A DNA stretch of 64,000 bases from Mycobacterium lentiflavum. Its GTDB lineage: Bacteria > Actinomycetota > Actinomycetes > Mycobacteriales > Mycobacteriaceae. The notes below the pieces were generated by a model. The model was not told the DNA's origin. It saw nothing but the letters and a program-made list of their open reading frames with translations, and made no database searches. Below are positions 1 to 8,114 of this stretch, piece by piece. The stretch covers positions 4,898,001 to 4,962,000 of the forward strand of contig NZ_CP092423.2 in assembly GCF_022374895.2 (NCBI RefSeq). Reading direction: 5' to 3'. A program made the position numbers and the translations under genes. How positions within the stretch are numbered: the first letter of the stretch is position 1; every line of letters starts with the position of its first letter.

Positions 1-57
1 TAGAACCGATCGAGCCCGATCGAGCCCGATCGCCCGGTCGTACTCCGGGCCCGGCAT
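1..57 (-). CDS. possible 5' end of moeA1/glp (partial, runs off window)
   Basis: A minus-strand ATG at 57 opens a frame that stays open to the window edge (19 codons). It begins 10 nt after the galU stop. In M. tuberculosis the gene after galU in this direction is moeA1/glp (molybdopterin molybdotransferase-like), whose N-terminus begins MRSVEE. The visible end of this frame reads ARSVL, which could be the same spot. Only a guess from synteny; too short to prove. Confidence 0.3.
   Translation of the reverse strand, partial: MPGPEYDRAIGLDRARSVL
6..35. repeat. 10-bp direct repeat, three units
   Basis: The unit CCGATCGAGC occurs at 6-15 and 16-25, and a partly diverged copy (CCGATCGCCC) at 26-35. 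If the partial reading frame on the minus strand is real, the repeat lies inside its first codons. The period is not a multiple of three, so a change in copy number would shift that frame. Confidence 0.7.
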
Positions 58-66
58 GGCGGCCGG

Positions 67-981
67 CTACTGCTCGTTCAGGCCCAATCGCGCCACCAAC
101 CACCGCCGCAATTCCGGGCCGTAGTCGTCACGATCCAATGCAAAGTCAACCGCAGCCTTGAGGTAGCCGCCGGGATTTCCCAAGTCGTGTCGAGATCCGC
201 GATGCACGACGACGTGAACCGGATGGCCCTCTTTGATCAGCAGCGCGATCGCGTCGGTGAGCTGTAGCTCGCCGCCGGCACCGTGGTCGATGCGGCGCAG
301 CGCGTCGAAGATGGCCCGGTCGAGCAGGTACCGGCCGGCCGCGGCATACAAGGACGGGGCCGCGGAGGCCTTTGGTTTTTCCACCATGCCGTTGACTTTG
401 AGAACGTCGGAATTGCCCGCACCAGGGATAGCCTCGACGTCGAAAACACCGTAGGCACTGATCTCCTCGGGCGTGACCTCGATGGCGCACAACACCGTGC
501 CGCCGTACTCGGCGCGCACCTTGGCCATCGTCTCCAGCACGCCGGTCGGCAGCACCAGGTCATCGGGCAGCAGCACCATGACGGCGTCCTCGTCGGGTGT
601 CAGCGTGGGCTCGACGCAGCCGATCGCGTGTCCCAGCCCGAGCGGCTCGGCCTGCACCACCGACTCGACCTTGATCAGCGCCGGCGCGCGACGCACCTTG
701 GCCAGCATCGCCTTCTTGCCGCGGGCTTCGAGCGTGCCCTCCAGCACTAAATCCTCGACGAAGTGCGCGACCACGCCGTCCTTGCCCTCGGACGTGATGA
801 TCACCAACCGCTCGGCGCCGGCCGCGGCCGCTTCCTCGGCGACCAGCTCGATTCCGGGCGTATCGACGACGGGCAGCAACTCTTTGGGCACCGTCTTGGT
901 GGCCGGCAGGAAACGGGTGCCCAGACCGGCTGCGGGGACGATCGCCGTGTATGGGATCGGGACTTCATCTGGCCGTGACAT
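67..981 (-). CDS. galU: UTP--glucose-1-phosphate uridylyltransferase GalU
   Basis: Makes UDP-glucose from glucose-1-phosphate and UTP in the cytosol, feeding cell-wall glycan, trehalose and glycogen synthesis. The 304-residue protein has the nucleotidyltransferase signature AAGLGTRFLPATK at residues 17-29, followed by PKELLP at 32-37, which together bind UTP. Length fits bacterial GalU. It is divergent from the cyclo-ligase gene at 1058 with a 76-nt shared upstream region. The ATG at 981 is chosen because the conserved GalU N-terminus starts about ten residues in. Confidence 0.96.
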   Translation of the reverse strand: MSRPDEVPIPYTAIVPAAGLGTRFLPATKTVPKELLPVVDTPGIELVAEEAAAAGAERLVIITSEGKDGVVAHFVEDLVLEGTLEARGKKAMLAKVRRAPALIKVESVVQAEPLGLGHAIGCVEPTLTPDEDAVMVLLPDDLVLPTGVLETMAKVRAEYGGTVLCAIEVTPEEISAYGVFDVEAIPGAGNSDVLKVNGMVEKPKASAAPSLYAAAGRYLLDRAIFDALRRIDHGAGGELQLTDAIALLIKEGHPVHVVVHRGSRHDLGNPGGYLKAAVDFALDRDDYGPELRRWLVARLGLNEQ

Positions 982-1057
982 CGTTCACACCATAGCGCTC
1001 AGAGGGGTTGCCGCCGTTGCATGGCAGGCCGAATACCCGTGCTGTCATCGTTGATGC

Positions 1058-1663
1058 ATGACGACTTCGACTAAGGCCGCATTGCGCGAGCAAGTGCTGG
1101 CGGCCCGAAGTCTGGTTGCCGGCGACGTGCATGCCGTACAGGCGCGGATGCTCAGCGAACAGCTCGCCCTCGCGGTGAGCAGGGACAGCACCGTCTGCGC
1201 CTACGTTCCGGTGGGTAGCGAGCCGGGTTCGATCGCGATGCTGGACATGTTGCTGCGGCACTCCGGGCGGGTGCTGTTGCCCATTGCGCGCACCGCCGGT
1301 GACGGCACCCCGATGCGGCTGCGCTGGGCCGAGTACCGGCCGGGCGAACTCGTCGTCGGCCGCTGGGGCCTGCTCGAGCCGCCGGAGCCGTGGCTGCCGG
1401 ACTCGGTCCTGGCCGAGGCGGAGATGGTGGTGGTCCCAGCGCTGGCCGTGGACCGCCGGGGTGTGCGCCTGGGCCGGGGCCGCGGCTACTACGACCGGTC
1501 GCTGGACGCCAGGAACCCGCAGGCCCGGCTGATCGCGATGGTGCGCGACGAGGAGTTCGTCGAGGAGTTACCGGCCGATCCGCACGACGTGCCGATGACC
1601 CACGTGATCACCCCGGGCCGCGGCGTCGTGGCCCTGCGCGCGGGTGAAATCGCCCGGGAATGA
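1058..1663 (+). CDS. 5-formyltetrahydrofolate cyclo-ligase
   Basis: ATP-dependent conversion of 5-formyl-THF to 5,10-methenyl-THF in one-carbon metabolism. 201 residues, normal for the family. The conserved glycine-rich active-site segment RLGRGRGYYDR lies at residues 137-147. Orthologous in position and sequence to Rv0992c. The stop lies inside the region just upstream of the CIRCE-type element for the next gene, so read-through transcription into that gene is possible, but the next gene has its own regulated start. Confidence 0.93.
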   Translation: MTTSTKAALREQVLAARSLVAGDVHAVQARMLSEQLALAVSRDSTVCAYVPVGSEPGSIAMLDMLLRHSGRVLLPIARTAGDGTPMRLRWAEYRPGELVVGRWGLLEPPEPWLPDSVLAEAEMVVVPALAVDRRGVRLGRGRGYYDRSLDARNPQARLIAMVRDEEFVEELPADPHDVPMTHVITPGRGVVALRAGEIARE

Positions 1664-1682
1664 GACGGATTTCATGGCTGTT

Positions 1683-1710
1683 TTAGCACTCAGGCACTGT
1701 AGAGTGCTAA
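1683..1710 (+). promoter_or_regulatory. CIRCE-type inverted repeat (HrcA operator)
   Basis: Perfect 9-bp inverted repeat TTAGCACTC (1683-1691) / GAGTGCTAA (1702-1710), identical to the consensus half-sites of the CIRCE operator bound by the heat-shock repressor HrcA. It sits 26 nt before the GTG start of ruc. The spacer counts as 10 nt where the consensus has 9. The M. tuberculosis ortholog of the downstream gene is recalled as a member of the HrcA regulon. Confidence 0.9.
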
Positions 1711-1736
1711 CAAGCTTATCTAACGGAGGTTATGGA

Positions 1737-2078
1737 GTGCCGACCTACAGCTACGCGTGCACCGAATGCGGCGACCGCTTCGACGTCGTACAGGCCTTCA
1801 CCGACGACGCCCTGACCACGTGCAACAAGTGCTCGGGCCGACTGCGCAAGTTATTCAACTCCGTCGGCGTCGTGTTCAAGGGCAGCGGCTTCTACCGCAC
1901 CGACAGCCGCGAGTCGGGCAAAAAGTCGTCGTCGACTGCGAGCAACGGGTCGTCGACCAACGGATCTTCCGAGAGTTCCAGCTCGACCGACAAGTCCTCG
2001 TCGAGCGAGAAATCCGGCTCCAGCGACAAGTCCTCGTCCAGCGCGAAGTCGACCACGTCAGCCGCGGCCTCCAGCTAG
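1737..2078 (+). CDS. ruc: redox-regulated chaperone Ruc (FmdB-type zinc ribbon)
   Basis: Ortholog of Rv0991c, described in M. tuberculosis as a redox-controlled chaperone that holds unfolded clients when its cysteines oxidise and zinc is lost. 113 residues. An N-terminal FmdB zinc ribbon has Cys8, Cys11, Cys29 and Cys32 (two CxxC pairs), followed by a disordered tail after about residue 60, made almost entirely of Ser, Lys, Thr, Asp and Glu in repeated SSS/EK/DK blocks. The GTG at 1737 is chosen because the family starts MPTYSY and a good Shine-Dalgarno (GGAGG, 1726-1730) precedes it. An in-frame GTG at 1644 would make the CIRCE element coding and is unlikely. Confidence 0.92.
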   Translation: MPTYSYACTECGDRFDVVQAFTDDALTTCNKCSGRLRKLFNSVGVVFKGSGFYRTDSRESGKKSSSTASNGSSTNGSSESSSSTDKSSSSEKSGSSDKSSSSAKSTTSAAASS

Positions 2079-2144
2079 CGGGTTATCCACAGCACACCTC
2101 CAATTCGGGAACTTCGCGCTGCCCGCTGCACTTACCGTTGCGGC

Positions 2145-2822
2145 GTGGGAGAACCATTGCTGAACCCGGCGCTGCTGCACCGGATATCGGTATCGCTGCG
2201 CCCGGACTGGACCCGGACCGTACTGGCCCGCCGAGTGGCGGCGGGCGGGCTCGTCGTATTGGCCGGGATCGCGGCGGTGCGCTCGAATCCGGACGGCGAT
2301 CGCGTCGACGCGGTGGTGGCCACACGTGACTTGACTCCCGGCGCGGCGTTGACCTCCGACGATGTTCGAGTCGAAAAGCGTTTGGCGACAACACTTCCCG
2401 ATGGCTCACAAGCAGATCCAGGCGCGGTGGTCGGTTCGTTGCTGGCCGGTCCGGCGCGTCGGGGCGAGGTGCTGACCGACGTGCGCCTGCTGGGCAGCCG
2501 GCTCGCCGAGGCCGCGATCGGATCGAACGCCGCGCCGGGCGCGCGCATCGTGCCGCTGCATCTGGCCGACAGTGCACTCATCGACCTGGTGCGTGCCGGC
2601 GACGTGGTCGACGTACTGGCCGCGCCCACCGATTCGCAGCCGGGCACCAAGGCGGCCAGCTTGGTGGTCGCCACCGATGCCGTCGTGGTACTCGTGTCGC
2701 CGAAGCAGAAAGTCCAGACCGCCGACGGTGACCGCGTAGTGTTAGTTGCGCTGCCGGCCCGCGTGGCGAACACGGTGGCAGGCTCGGTGCTAGGGCAGGC
2801 AGTAACCCTCACCCTGCACTGA
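2145..2822 (+). CDS. SAF-domain (CpaB/RcpC-like) protein, Rv0990c ortholog
   Basis: 225-residue protein starting at GTG 2145. A membrane-spanning stretch lies around residues 26-43, followed by a SAF domain from about residue 55 (VVATRDLTPGAALTSDDVRV), the fold found in the pilus-assembly protein CpaB/RcpC and in antifreeze-like proteins. No Flp pilus genes are nearby. The M. tuberculosis ortholog is recalled as induced with ruc in the HrcA regulon. The 66-nt gap after ruc shows no obvious terminator, so the two are probably co-transcribed. Molecular function unknown. Confidence 0.85.
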   Translation: MGEPLLNPALLHRISVSLRPDWTRTVLARRVAAGGLVVLAGIAAVRSNPDGDRVDAVVATRDLTPGAALTSDDVRVEKRLATTLPDGSQADPGAVVGSLLAGPARRGEVLTDVRLLGSRLAEAAIGSNAAPGARIVPLHLADSALIDLVRAGDVVDVLAAPTDSQPGTKAASLVVATDAVVVLVSPKQKVQTADGDRVVLVALPARVANTVAGSVLGQAVTLTLH

Positions 2823-2886
2823 GTACCTGACTGCCGCTTGCCACAGAACCAGCAGCAAACTATGTCCAGCCCAGAAAGGACGTCGA

Positions 2887-3348
2887 ATGCTCAAGGGGTT
2901 CAAGGAATTTCTCGCGCGGGGCAACATCGTCGACCTGTCGGTCGCGGTGGTCATCGGTACGGCATTCACCGGCCTGGTCACCAAGTTCACCGACAGCATC
3001 ATCACGCCGTTGATCAACCGGATCGGCGTCAACCAGCAGTCCGATGTCGGCATCCTGAAGATCAGCATCGGCGGCGGCCAGACGATTGATCTCAATGTGC
3101 TGGTGTCCGCCGCGATCAACTTCGTCCTGGTCGCCGCGGTGGTCTACTTCTTGGTCGTGCTGCCCTACAACACTTTCCGTAAGCGCGGCGAGGTCGAGCA
3201 GGCCGACGACGCTCAGATCGTCTTGCTGACCGAGATCCGCGACCTGCTCGCGCAGACCAACGGAGGGTCTTCGTCGGGACGGCACGGCGGGACGGGCATC
3301 ACGCCGCCGCCCGAGTACGGGCCGCGCGCGGACGCCGAGTCGCGCTAA
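2887..3348 (+). CDS. mscL: large-conductance mechanosensitive channel MscL
   Basis: Homopentameric inner-membrane channel that opens under hypo-osmotic tension. 153 residues with the canonical order: N-terminal amphipathic helix (KGFKEFLARGNIVDLSVAV), TM1 about 15-42, periplasmic loop 45-68, TM2 about 69-94, and a charged cytoplasmic helix rich in E/R. GAAAGGA precedes the ATG. Convergent with moaB2, with only 33 nt between the stops. grcC2 and the Rv0986-0988 ABC genes that lie here in M. tuberculosis are absent. Confidence 0.97.
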   Translation: MLKGFKEFLARGNIVDLSVAVVIGTAFTGLVTKFTDSIITPLINRIGVNQQSDVGILKISIGGGQTIDLNVLVSAAINFVLVAAVVYFLVVLPYNTFRKRGEVEQADDAQIVLLTEIRDLLAQTNGGSSSGRHGGTGITPPPEYGPRADAESR

Positions 3349-3381
3349 GTTCCCGCGGTTAGGACGCTGCGCCGCGCGACT

Positions 3382-3945
3382 TTAGATCTCGAGGCTGGAT
3401 AACTGCCCGATGATCTGCGCGGCGAGGGGATTCAGCGTCGCCATGCCGTCGCGCACCGCGTACCGGGAACCGGCAAGGTTGACCACCAACGTGCTTCCGG
3501 ACACGCCGGCCAGACCGCGCGACAACCCGGCGTCGATGATTCCCGCCGACAGCCCGGACGCTCGGACGGCCTCGGCGATGCCGAGGATTTCCCGGTCCAG
3601 AATCTCGACAGTGGCCTCCGGGGTGACATCGCGCGGGGTCACTCCGGTCCCGCCCACCGACACCACCAGATCCACCCCACCGATCACCGCGGTGTTCAGC
3701 GCGTTGCGGATCTCGACCTCGTCGGCCGCGACCGCCACCACACCGTCGACGACGAATCCCGCCTCGGTCAGCAGCTCGGTGACCAGCGGCCCACTGTGGT
3801 CTTCTTCATCCCCGTGGGCGGTGCGATCGTCGACCACCACAACCAGAGCCCGGCCGACTACCAATTCCGCACCCGTTTCCATGGGTGCAACCGTATATCC
3901 GAGCTCGGACAGGGGCTCGTTCAGAGGCTCGTCGAGTCTCATCAC
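3382..3945 (-). CDS. moaB2: molybdopterin adenylyltransferase-like protein MoaB2
   Basis: MoaB/Mog family protein of the molybdenum-cofactor pathway, 187 residues. The MPT-binding motif SVGGTGVTPRDVTPEA is intact. The start overlaps the pepD stop: GTG at 3945 gives a 4-nt overlap and ATG at 3942 a 1-nt overlap. The family-conserved part begins about residue 22 (an internal ATG at 3882), so a shorter form is possible. Last gene of the mprA-mprB-pepD-moaB2 unit, as in M. tuberculosis. Confidence 0.9.
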   Translation of the reverse strand: MMRLDEPLNEPLSELGYTVAPMETGAELVVGRALVVVVDDRTAHGDEEDHSGPLVTELLTEAGFVVDGVVAVAADEVEIRNALNTAVIGGVDLVVSVGGTGVTPRDVTPEATVEILDREILGIAEAVRASGLSAGIIDAGLSRGLAGVSGSTLVVNLAGSRYAVRDGMATLNPLAAQIIGQLSSLEI

Positions 3946-5501
3946 TGATCCGCCTTGCCGAGCGTGACCTGCACGGTCCGGCTGCCACCGCCGGGATCGG
4001 AGAAGGTCAGCGATACCTTGTCGCCCGGCGCCTTGGACCGCACCGCGGCGACCAGCGCGTCGGCGCTGCTGATCGGACGGTCGTCGACCTTGGTGACGAC
4101 CACGTTCTTGGGCACGCCCGCGTTCGCGGCCGCGCCGCCGGTCACGACGTCGACGACCTTGGCGCCCGGCGTGCTCTTGTCACTGGTCACCTGCACGCCC
4201 AGCGACGCATGCGACGCCTTGCCGGTGCTGATCAACTCGTCGGCAATGCGCTTGGCCTGGTCGACCGGAATCGCGAAACCGAGCCCGATCGAACCACTTT
4301 GGGCGTCCGGCGAATCCGACCCCAGAGTGGCGATCGCCGAGTTGATGCCGACCAGCTGCCCCTGCAGGTTGACCAGCGCACCACCGGAGTTACCCGGGTT
4401 GATCGCGGCGTCGGTCTGAATCGCGTCCAGCACCGTGTTCTGGTTGCCCGACTCCCCAGTCGTGGACACCGGCCGGTTCAGGGCGCTGATGATCCCGGTG
4501 GTCACCGTGCCCGACAGCCCCAGCGGGGAACCGATCGCCATCACGGGCTGGCCGACCCGCACATCCGACGAGGAACCCATCGCGATGGGGGTCAGGCCGG
4601 AGACACCCTGCACGCGGATGACGGCGATATCGCTGGTGGGATCGGCGCCCACCACGGTGAACGGCGCGGTGCGGCCGTCCGAGAAGGTCACCGTCGTTTT
4701 CGGTGCCGGACCACCCGGTCCACCGGGCGGCGGGCTGGCGGGCGGCGGGCTGCCGGGCGTCGGTCCACCCGGTCCACCGGGACCCTTCGGCGGGGCGGCG
4801 GCCGCGGCGATGACGTGGTTGTTGGTCAGAATCAGCCCGTCGGACGACAGGATGACGCCGGAGCCCTCTTCTGATGCCCGACCGATGTCGGTCTCCAGCA
4901 TCACGACGCTGGGCACCACCTTCGCGGCGACCTGTTCGACGGTGCCGGGCGGCATGTTGGCCGCCGGAACACCGGGTGTGGCACCCGACGGTCCGCTGCC
5001 ACCGCTGGCGGTGGTCGAGTGCGTCCCCAGTTCGACGACCGTGGCGGCGGCGCCGCCGATACCCGCCGACACCACCGCGATCGCCAGCGCACCCGCCACC
5101 AGCAGGCCGGCGCGGCCTCGCTTCTCCGGTCGCGGGGGCCCCATCGGCGGCAGCATGCCGGGGATGGGCCCCGTCCCGGTGGCTCCGGGAATCGGCCCTA
5201 CTCCCGTGCCTCCATGAATCGGGCCCGCGCCGGTAGCGCCGGGGATGCGGCCCGGCCCGGTGCCGCCGGGTATCGCACCCGCCCCGGTGTCCCCGAACGG
5301 CTCATAGGGCCGGCGGTATTGCGAGGTCTGCGACGGTGGTGACTGCTGGCCTTGCTGGTACCGCCAGTCGTAAGGCTGGTTGTACGGTTGCTGGTGCCCT
5401 TGGGCATACGCGGGAGCTCCACCTGGTTCAAAGGGCTGGTTAGGCGCGCTGGGATATCCCGGCTGCTGCGGCGGTGGCGAATACCTCGGGTCATTCGTCA
5501 T
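3942..5501 (-). CDS. pepD: envelope-stress serine protease PepD (HtrA family)
   Basis: HtrA-type protease/chaperone of the cell envelope, controlled by MprAB in M. tuberculosis. 519 residues: a long Pro/Gln/Gly-rich cytoplasmic N-terminus (1-128), one membrane helix about 131-155, a trypsin-like domain with His229, Asp291 and Ser372 (in GNSGG), and a C-terminal PDZ domain from about 420. Two low-complexity expansions stand out: five 9-residue repeats at 73-115, and a Pro/Gly-rich insertion at 237-268 between the catalytic His and Asp that is much longer than the short loop I recall in M. tuberculosis PepD. Overlaps moaB2. Confidence 0.95.
   Translation of the reverse strand: MTNDPRYSPPPQQPGYPSAPNQPFEPGGAPAYAQGHQQPYNQPYDWRYQQGQQSPPSQTSQYRRPYEPFGDTGAGAIPGGTGPGRIPGATGAGPIHGGTGVGPIPGATGTGPIPGMLPPMGPPRPEKRGRAGLLVAGALAIAVVSAGIGGAAATVVELGTHSTTASGGSGPSGATPGVPAANMPPGTVEQVAAKVVPSVVMLETDIGRASEEGSGVILSSDGLILTNNHVIAAAAAPPKGPGGPGGPTPGSPPPASPPPGGPGGPAPKTTVTFSDGRTAPFTVVGADPTSDIAVIRVQGVSGLTPIAMGSSSDVRVGQPVMAIGSPLGLSGTVTTGIISALNRPVSTTGESGNQNTVLDAIQTDAAINPGNSGGALVNLQGQLVGINSAIATLGSDSPDAQSGSIGLGFAIPVDQAKRIADELISTGKASHASLGVQVTSDKSTPGAKVVDVVTGGAAANAGVPKNVVVTKVDDRPISSADALVAAVRSKAPGDKVSLTFSDPGGGSRTVQVTLGKADQ
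4698..4793 (-). repeat. Pro/Gly-rich low-complexity insertion inside pepD
   Basis: Encodes residues 237-268 of PepD, almost only Gly, Pro, Ser and Ala with GGP and PPP runs. It is built from short GC-rich direct repeats such as ccaccggg/ccacccggt and lies in a surface loop between the catalytic His and Asp strands. Confidence 0.75.
5157..5285 (-). repeat. 27-bp tandem repeat inside pepD (5 units)
   Basis: Encodes residues 73-115: five consecutive 9-residue units of pattern GxGxIPGxT (GAGAIPGGT, GPGRIPGAT, GAGPIHGGT, GVGPIPGAT, then the partial GTGPIPG). The period keeps the reading frame, so copy-number change would only lengthen or shorten the cytoplasmic linker before the membrane helix. 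Confidence 0.85.
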
Positions 5502-5532
5502 GTCGCTAAGTCGCTCTTCCTCTAATTGGGAT

Positions 5533-5559
5533 GCAATCGAGCTCGACTTGCTCGATTGC
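5533..5559. promoter_or_regulatory. strong inverted repeat between mprB and pepD
   Basis: Perfect 10-bp inverted repeat GCAATCGAGC (5533-5542) / GCTCGATTGC (5550-5559) with a 7-nt loop, in the 73-nt gap between the mprB stop and the pepD start. On the transcribed (minus) strand no T-run follows, so it is not a classical terminator. It could be an mRNA-stability or attenuation hairpin, or a protein-binding site. Confidence 0.6.
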
Positions 5560-5574
5560 CAACACTAACTGCAT

Positions 5575-7134
5575 CTACCTTGCGCGTGCGGACTGAGAGT
5601 CCACTGAGATAACGTTCGCCGATTCCCGAGAGTTCGCTGCGTCGTCATCTGTGGGAACGGCGGGGTCGGTCTTGGCGTCGCGGGTGGTGTCGTCGCCACT
5701 GTCGGTCCCGGCCGTCGGGTAAGCCGACACCGGCAGTGGCCGACCGGGAAGCAGCACGTAAATCGATGTCCCCGGAGGATGGCCTCCCGGAATTGTGTCT
5801 TCGACCCGCAGCAGCCCGCCGTGGTTGAGCACCACCTGCTTGACGATGGCCAACCCCAGTCCCGAACCCGGCAGGGCCCGCGCCGTCGTCGACCGATAGA
5901 ACCGCTCAAAGACCAGCCGCCGCTCGTGCGGCGGGATACCCGGGCCGAGGTCGGAGACGATCAGCTCGGCGTGCGACGGGTCGAGCTGGCGCATCCGGAC
6001 ACCGACGTGGCCGCCCGGCGGACTCCATTTCGCGGCGTTGTCCATCAAGTTCAGCGCCGCTCGCGACAGCCCGGCGTTGTCGCCGTAGACCTGCCATCCG
6101 ATCACGTCGACGTCGAAATGAATGTCGTTGCGCCGCCGCCTGACTCGCTCCAGGCTGCGGTCGATGACCTCGGACATGTCGACCGGCTCGTGTACTACCT
6201 GGCCGGCGTCGTCTCGGGTCAGGTCCACCAAATCGCCTACCAGAGTGGACAATTCCTCGATCTGCGCCAGCACATCCGACCGCAGGTCCACCATCTCCTG
6301 CTCGGGCAGCCGCGGCGCCCCCGGTTCCATCGACGCCATCAGAAGTTCGACGTTGGTCCGCAGCGACGTCAGCGGGGTACGCAATTCGTGTCCGGCGTCG
6401 GTGACCAGCCGTGCCTGCCGTTCTCGCGACTCGGCGAGTGCGCGCAGCATTAAGTTGAATGCCTCAGTGAGCCTTGCTAATTCGTCGCTGCCGAACACCG
6501 GGATCGGCCGCAGGTCGTCGGTGCGCGCGACCCGCTCGGCCGCCTCGGTCAACCGGGCGACCGGCCGCAACCCGGCCCGGGTGACCATGCCGCCGGCCAC
6601 GGCGGCGACCGCGACTCCGATGCCGCCGACGATCAGCAGCACCCAGCGCAGTTTCGTCATCACCGCCTCGGTCGGCCGCAGGCTCTTGGAGATGATCAAC
6701 GAACTGCCGTTGGGCAGGTGGATCGCCAGGATGCGCTGGTCGGAAGCGGTACGACGGGACATGAACAGGTCACCGCGGATCACCGCCTTCTCCGGCGCAT
6801 CCACGGGCAGCGTCTGGCCCGGCTGCTGGGCGGTGTAAATCGAGTGGCCCGGGTTCACCAGCATCGCGTTGACGTCCGAATACGCCGTGCCCTCGATCGC
6901 CTTGGCCGGGTCGGCGGCCAGCGATCCGCTGGCGATCAGCAACTGCGCGCGGCTGTCCAGCTGGTTGTCGATGTCGCTGTAGAGCGCCGCGGCGATCACC
7001 GCATAGACCGCGAACGCCATCAGCACGACAACCATCGCCACCATCGACATCGCCAGCAACATCACCCGCCACCGCAGCGACAACGAACTGGGGGCTCGCA
7101 GTGGTGCGCGCCGACGTCGTTGGAACCGGATCAT
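5575..7134 (-). CDS. mprB: sensor histidine kinase MprB
   Basis: Membrane sensor of the MprAB envelope-stress two-component system. 519 residues starting at ATG 7134, which overlaps the mprA stop by one base (TGATG). Two membrane helices (about residues 25-52 and 161-183) flank an extracytoplasmic sensor domain, then HAMP, HisKA with the phosphoacceptor in DAGHELRTPL (His249, the position recalled for M. tuberculosis MprB), and a HATPase with GSGLGLAIVK. A longer frame upstream (to 7278) lies within mprA and is not used. Confidence 0.95.
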   Translation of the reverse strand: MIRFQRRRRAPLRAPSSLSLRWRVMLLAMSMVAMVVVLMAFAVYAVIAAALYSDIDNQLDSRAQLLIASGSLAADPAKAIEGTAYSDVNAMLVNPGHSIYTAQQPGQTLPVDAPEKAVIRGDLFMSRRTASDQRILAIHLPNGSSLIISKSLRPTEAVMTKLRWVLLIVGGIGVAVAAVAGGMVTRAGLRPVARLTEAAERVARTDDLRPIPVFGSDELARLTEAFNLMLRALAESRERQARLVTDAGHELRTPLTSLRTNVELLMASMEPGAPRLPEQEMVDLRSDVLAQIEELSTLVGDLVDLTRDDAGQVVHEPVDMSEVIDRSLERVRRRRNDIHFDVDVIGWQVYGDNAGLSRAALNLMDNAAKWSPPGGHVGVRMRQLDPSHAELIVSDLGPGIPPHERRLVFERFYRSTTARALPGSGLGLAIVKQVVLNHGGLLRVEDTIPGGHPPGTSIYVLLPGRPLPVSAYPTAGTDSGDDTTRDAKTDPAVPTDDDAANSRESANVISVDSQSARAR

Positions 7135-7823
7135 CAGGGCGGCGTCTCCCGAAGGACGTAGCCGACGCCGCGCACCGTATGGATCAGGCGTGGTTCTCCG
7201 TCGGCTTCGGTCTTGCGGCGCAGGTAGCCGACGTAGACCTCCAGCGCATTGCCCGAGGTGGGAAAGTCGAATCCCCACACCTCTTCGAGAATGCGGCTTC
7301 GGGTGAGCACCCGGCGCGGGTTGGCGATCAGCATCTCCAGCAGCGCGAACTCGGTGCGGGTCAGGCTGATCCGGCGGTGCCCTCGGGTGACTTCACGGGT
7401 CACCGGATCCAACGCCAGATCGGAGAAGGTCATCGCGACCGACTCGGCGTCCTCGGGCTTGGTGCGGCGCAGCAGCGCGCGCATCCGGGCCAGCAGCTCC
7501 TCGAGGGCGAACGGCTTCGGCAGGTAGTCGTCGGCGCCGGCGTCCAGGCCGGCGACGCGCTCGGACACCGAGTCGCGGGCCGTCAGCACCAGGATCGGCA
7601 GGTCGTCGCCGGTGCTGCGCAGTTGGCGGCAGACCTCGAGACCGTCCAGCCGCGGCATCATCACGTCGAGCACCACCGCGTCGGGCCGGTTGCTGGTGAT
7701 CACTTCGAGTGCCTCGACACCGTCATTGGCCAACTCGACGGAGTAACCGTTGAAGGAAAGCGATCTGCGCAGCGATTCGCGGACCGCGCGATCGTCATCG
7801 ACGACAAGAATGCGCACGGCCAC
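7134..7823 (-). CDS. mprA: response regulator MprA
   Basis: OmpR/PhoB-type regulator, 229 residues, partner of MprB. Receiver domain with acidic pocket DDD at 9-11, phosphoacceptor Asp53 in VLDVMMP, and Lys in the LPKPF motif. Winged-helix DNA-binding domain about 135-227. In M. tuberculosis it controls sigE, pepD and persistence genes. Lies first in the mprA-mprB-pepD-moaB2 unit. Confidence 0.96.
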   Translation of the reverse strand: MAVRILVVDDDRAVRESLRRSLSFNGYSVELANDGVEALEVITSNRPDAVVLDVMMPRLDGLEVCRQLRSTGDDLPILVLTARDSVSERVAGLDAGADDYLPKPFALEELLARMRALLRRTKPEDAESVAMTFSDLALDPVTREVTRGHRRISLTRTEFALLEMLIANPRRVLTRSRILEEVWGFDFPTSGNALEVYVGYLRRKTEADGEPRLIHTVRGVGYVLRETPP

Positions 7824-7940
7824 TAGTTTCGTCCTACGGCCTGAGAGCGGCCTGAGAGGCGCGCCGGGTATTTGCCGAGATGTCTGCCCGACGACGACGA
7901 TGCGGGCCAGCAGGGCCCGATGAGGAGTTGGGCAATCCAG

Positions 7941-8114
7941 CTAGCGTCGGTCGAGATCGAGCAGGCCAAGGCGAGCCGCCTTGAGCAGTCGACGCGGCAC
8001 CTTGTGCTTCTGGCCGGCCACGGTCACGCCGACGAGCTCGGGCTTTTCGGCCTTCCACTGCGAGCGGCGGCTGCGGGTGTTCGAGCGCGACATTCTGCGC
8101 TTGGGTACGGCCAT
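7941..8114 (-). CDS. rpmF: 50S ribosomal protein L32
   Basis: 57-residue basic protein beginning MAVPKRRMSRSNTRSRRSQW, typical L32. It has no cysteines, so it is the zinc-independent form. The ATG at 8114 is preceded by GGAGAAGG on the minus strand. The PE_PGRS genes that flank rpmF in M. tuberculosis are absent; here the gene is divergent from the AtuA-like gene with a 247-nt upstream region. Confidence 0.95.
   Translation of the reverse strand: MAVPKRRMSRSNTRSRRSQWKAEKPELVGVTVAGQKHKVPRRLLKAARLGLLDLDRR

Noticed and set aside
2083..2091. TTATCCACA, a perfect DnaA box, just after ruc
   Set aside because: A single box, with no cluster, AT-rich unwinding element or dnaA/dnaN gene nearby; expected by chance in a genome this size. 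Not an origin.
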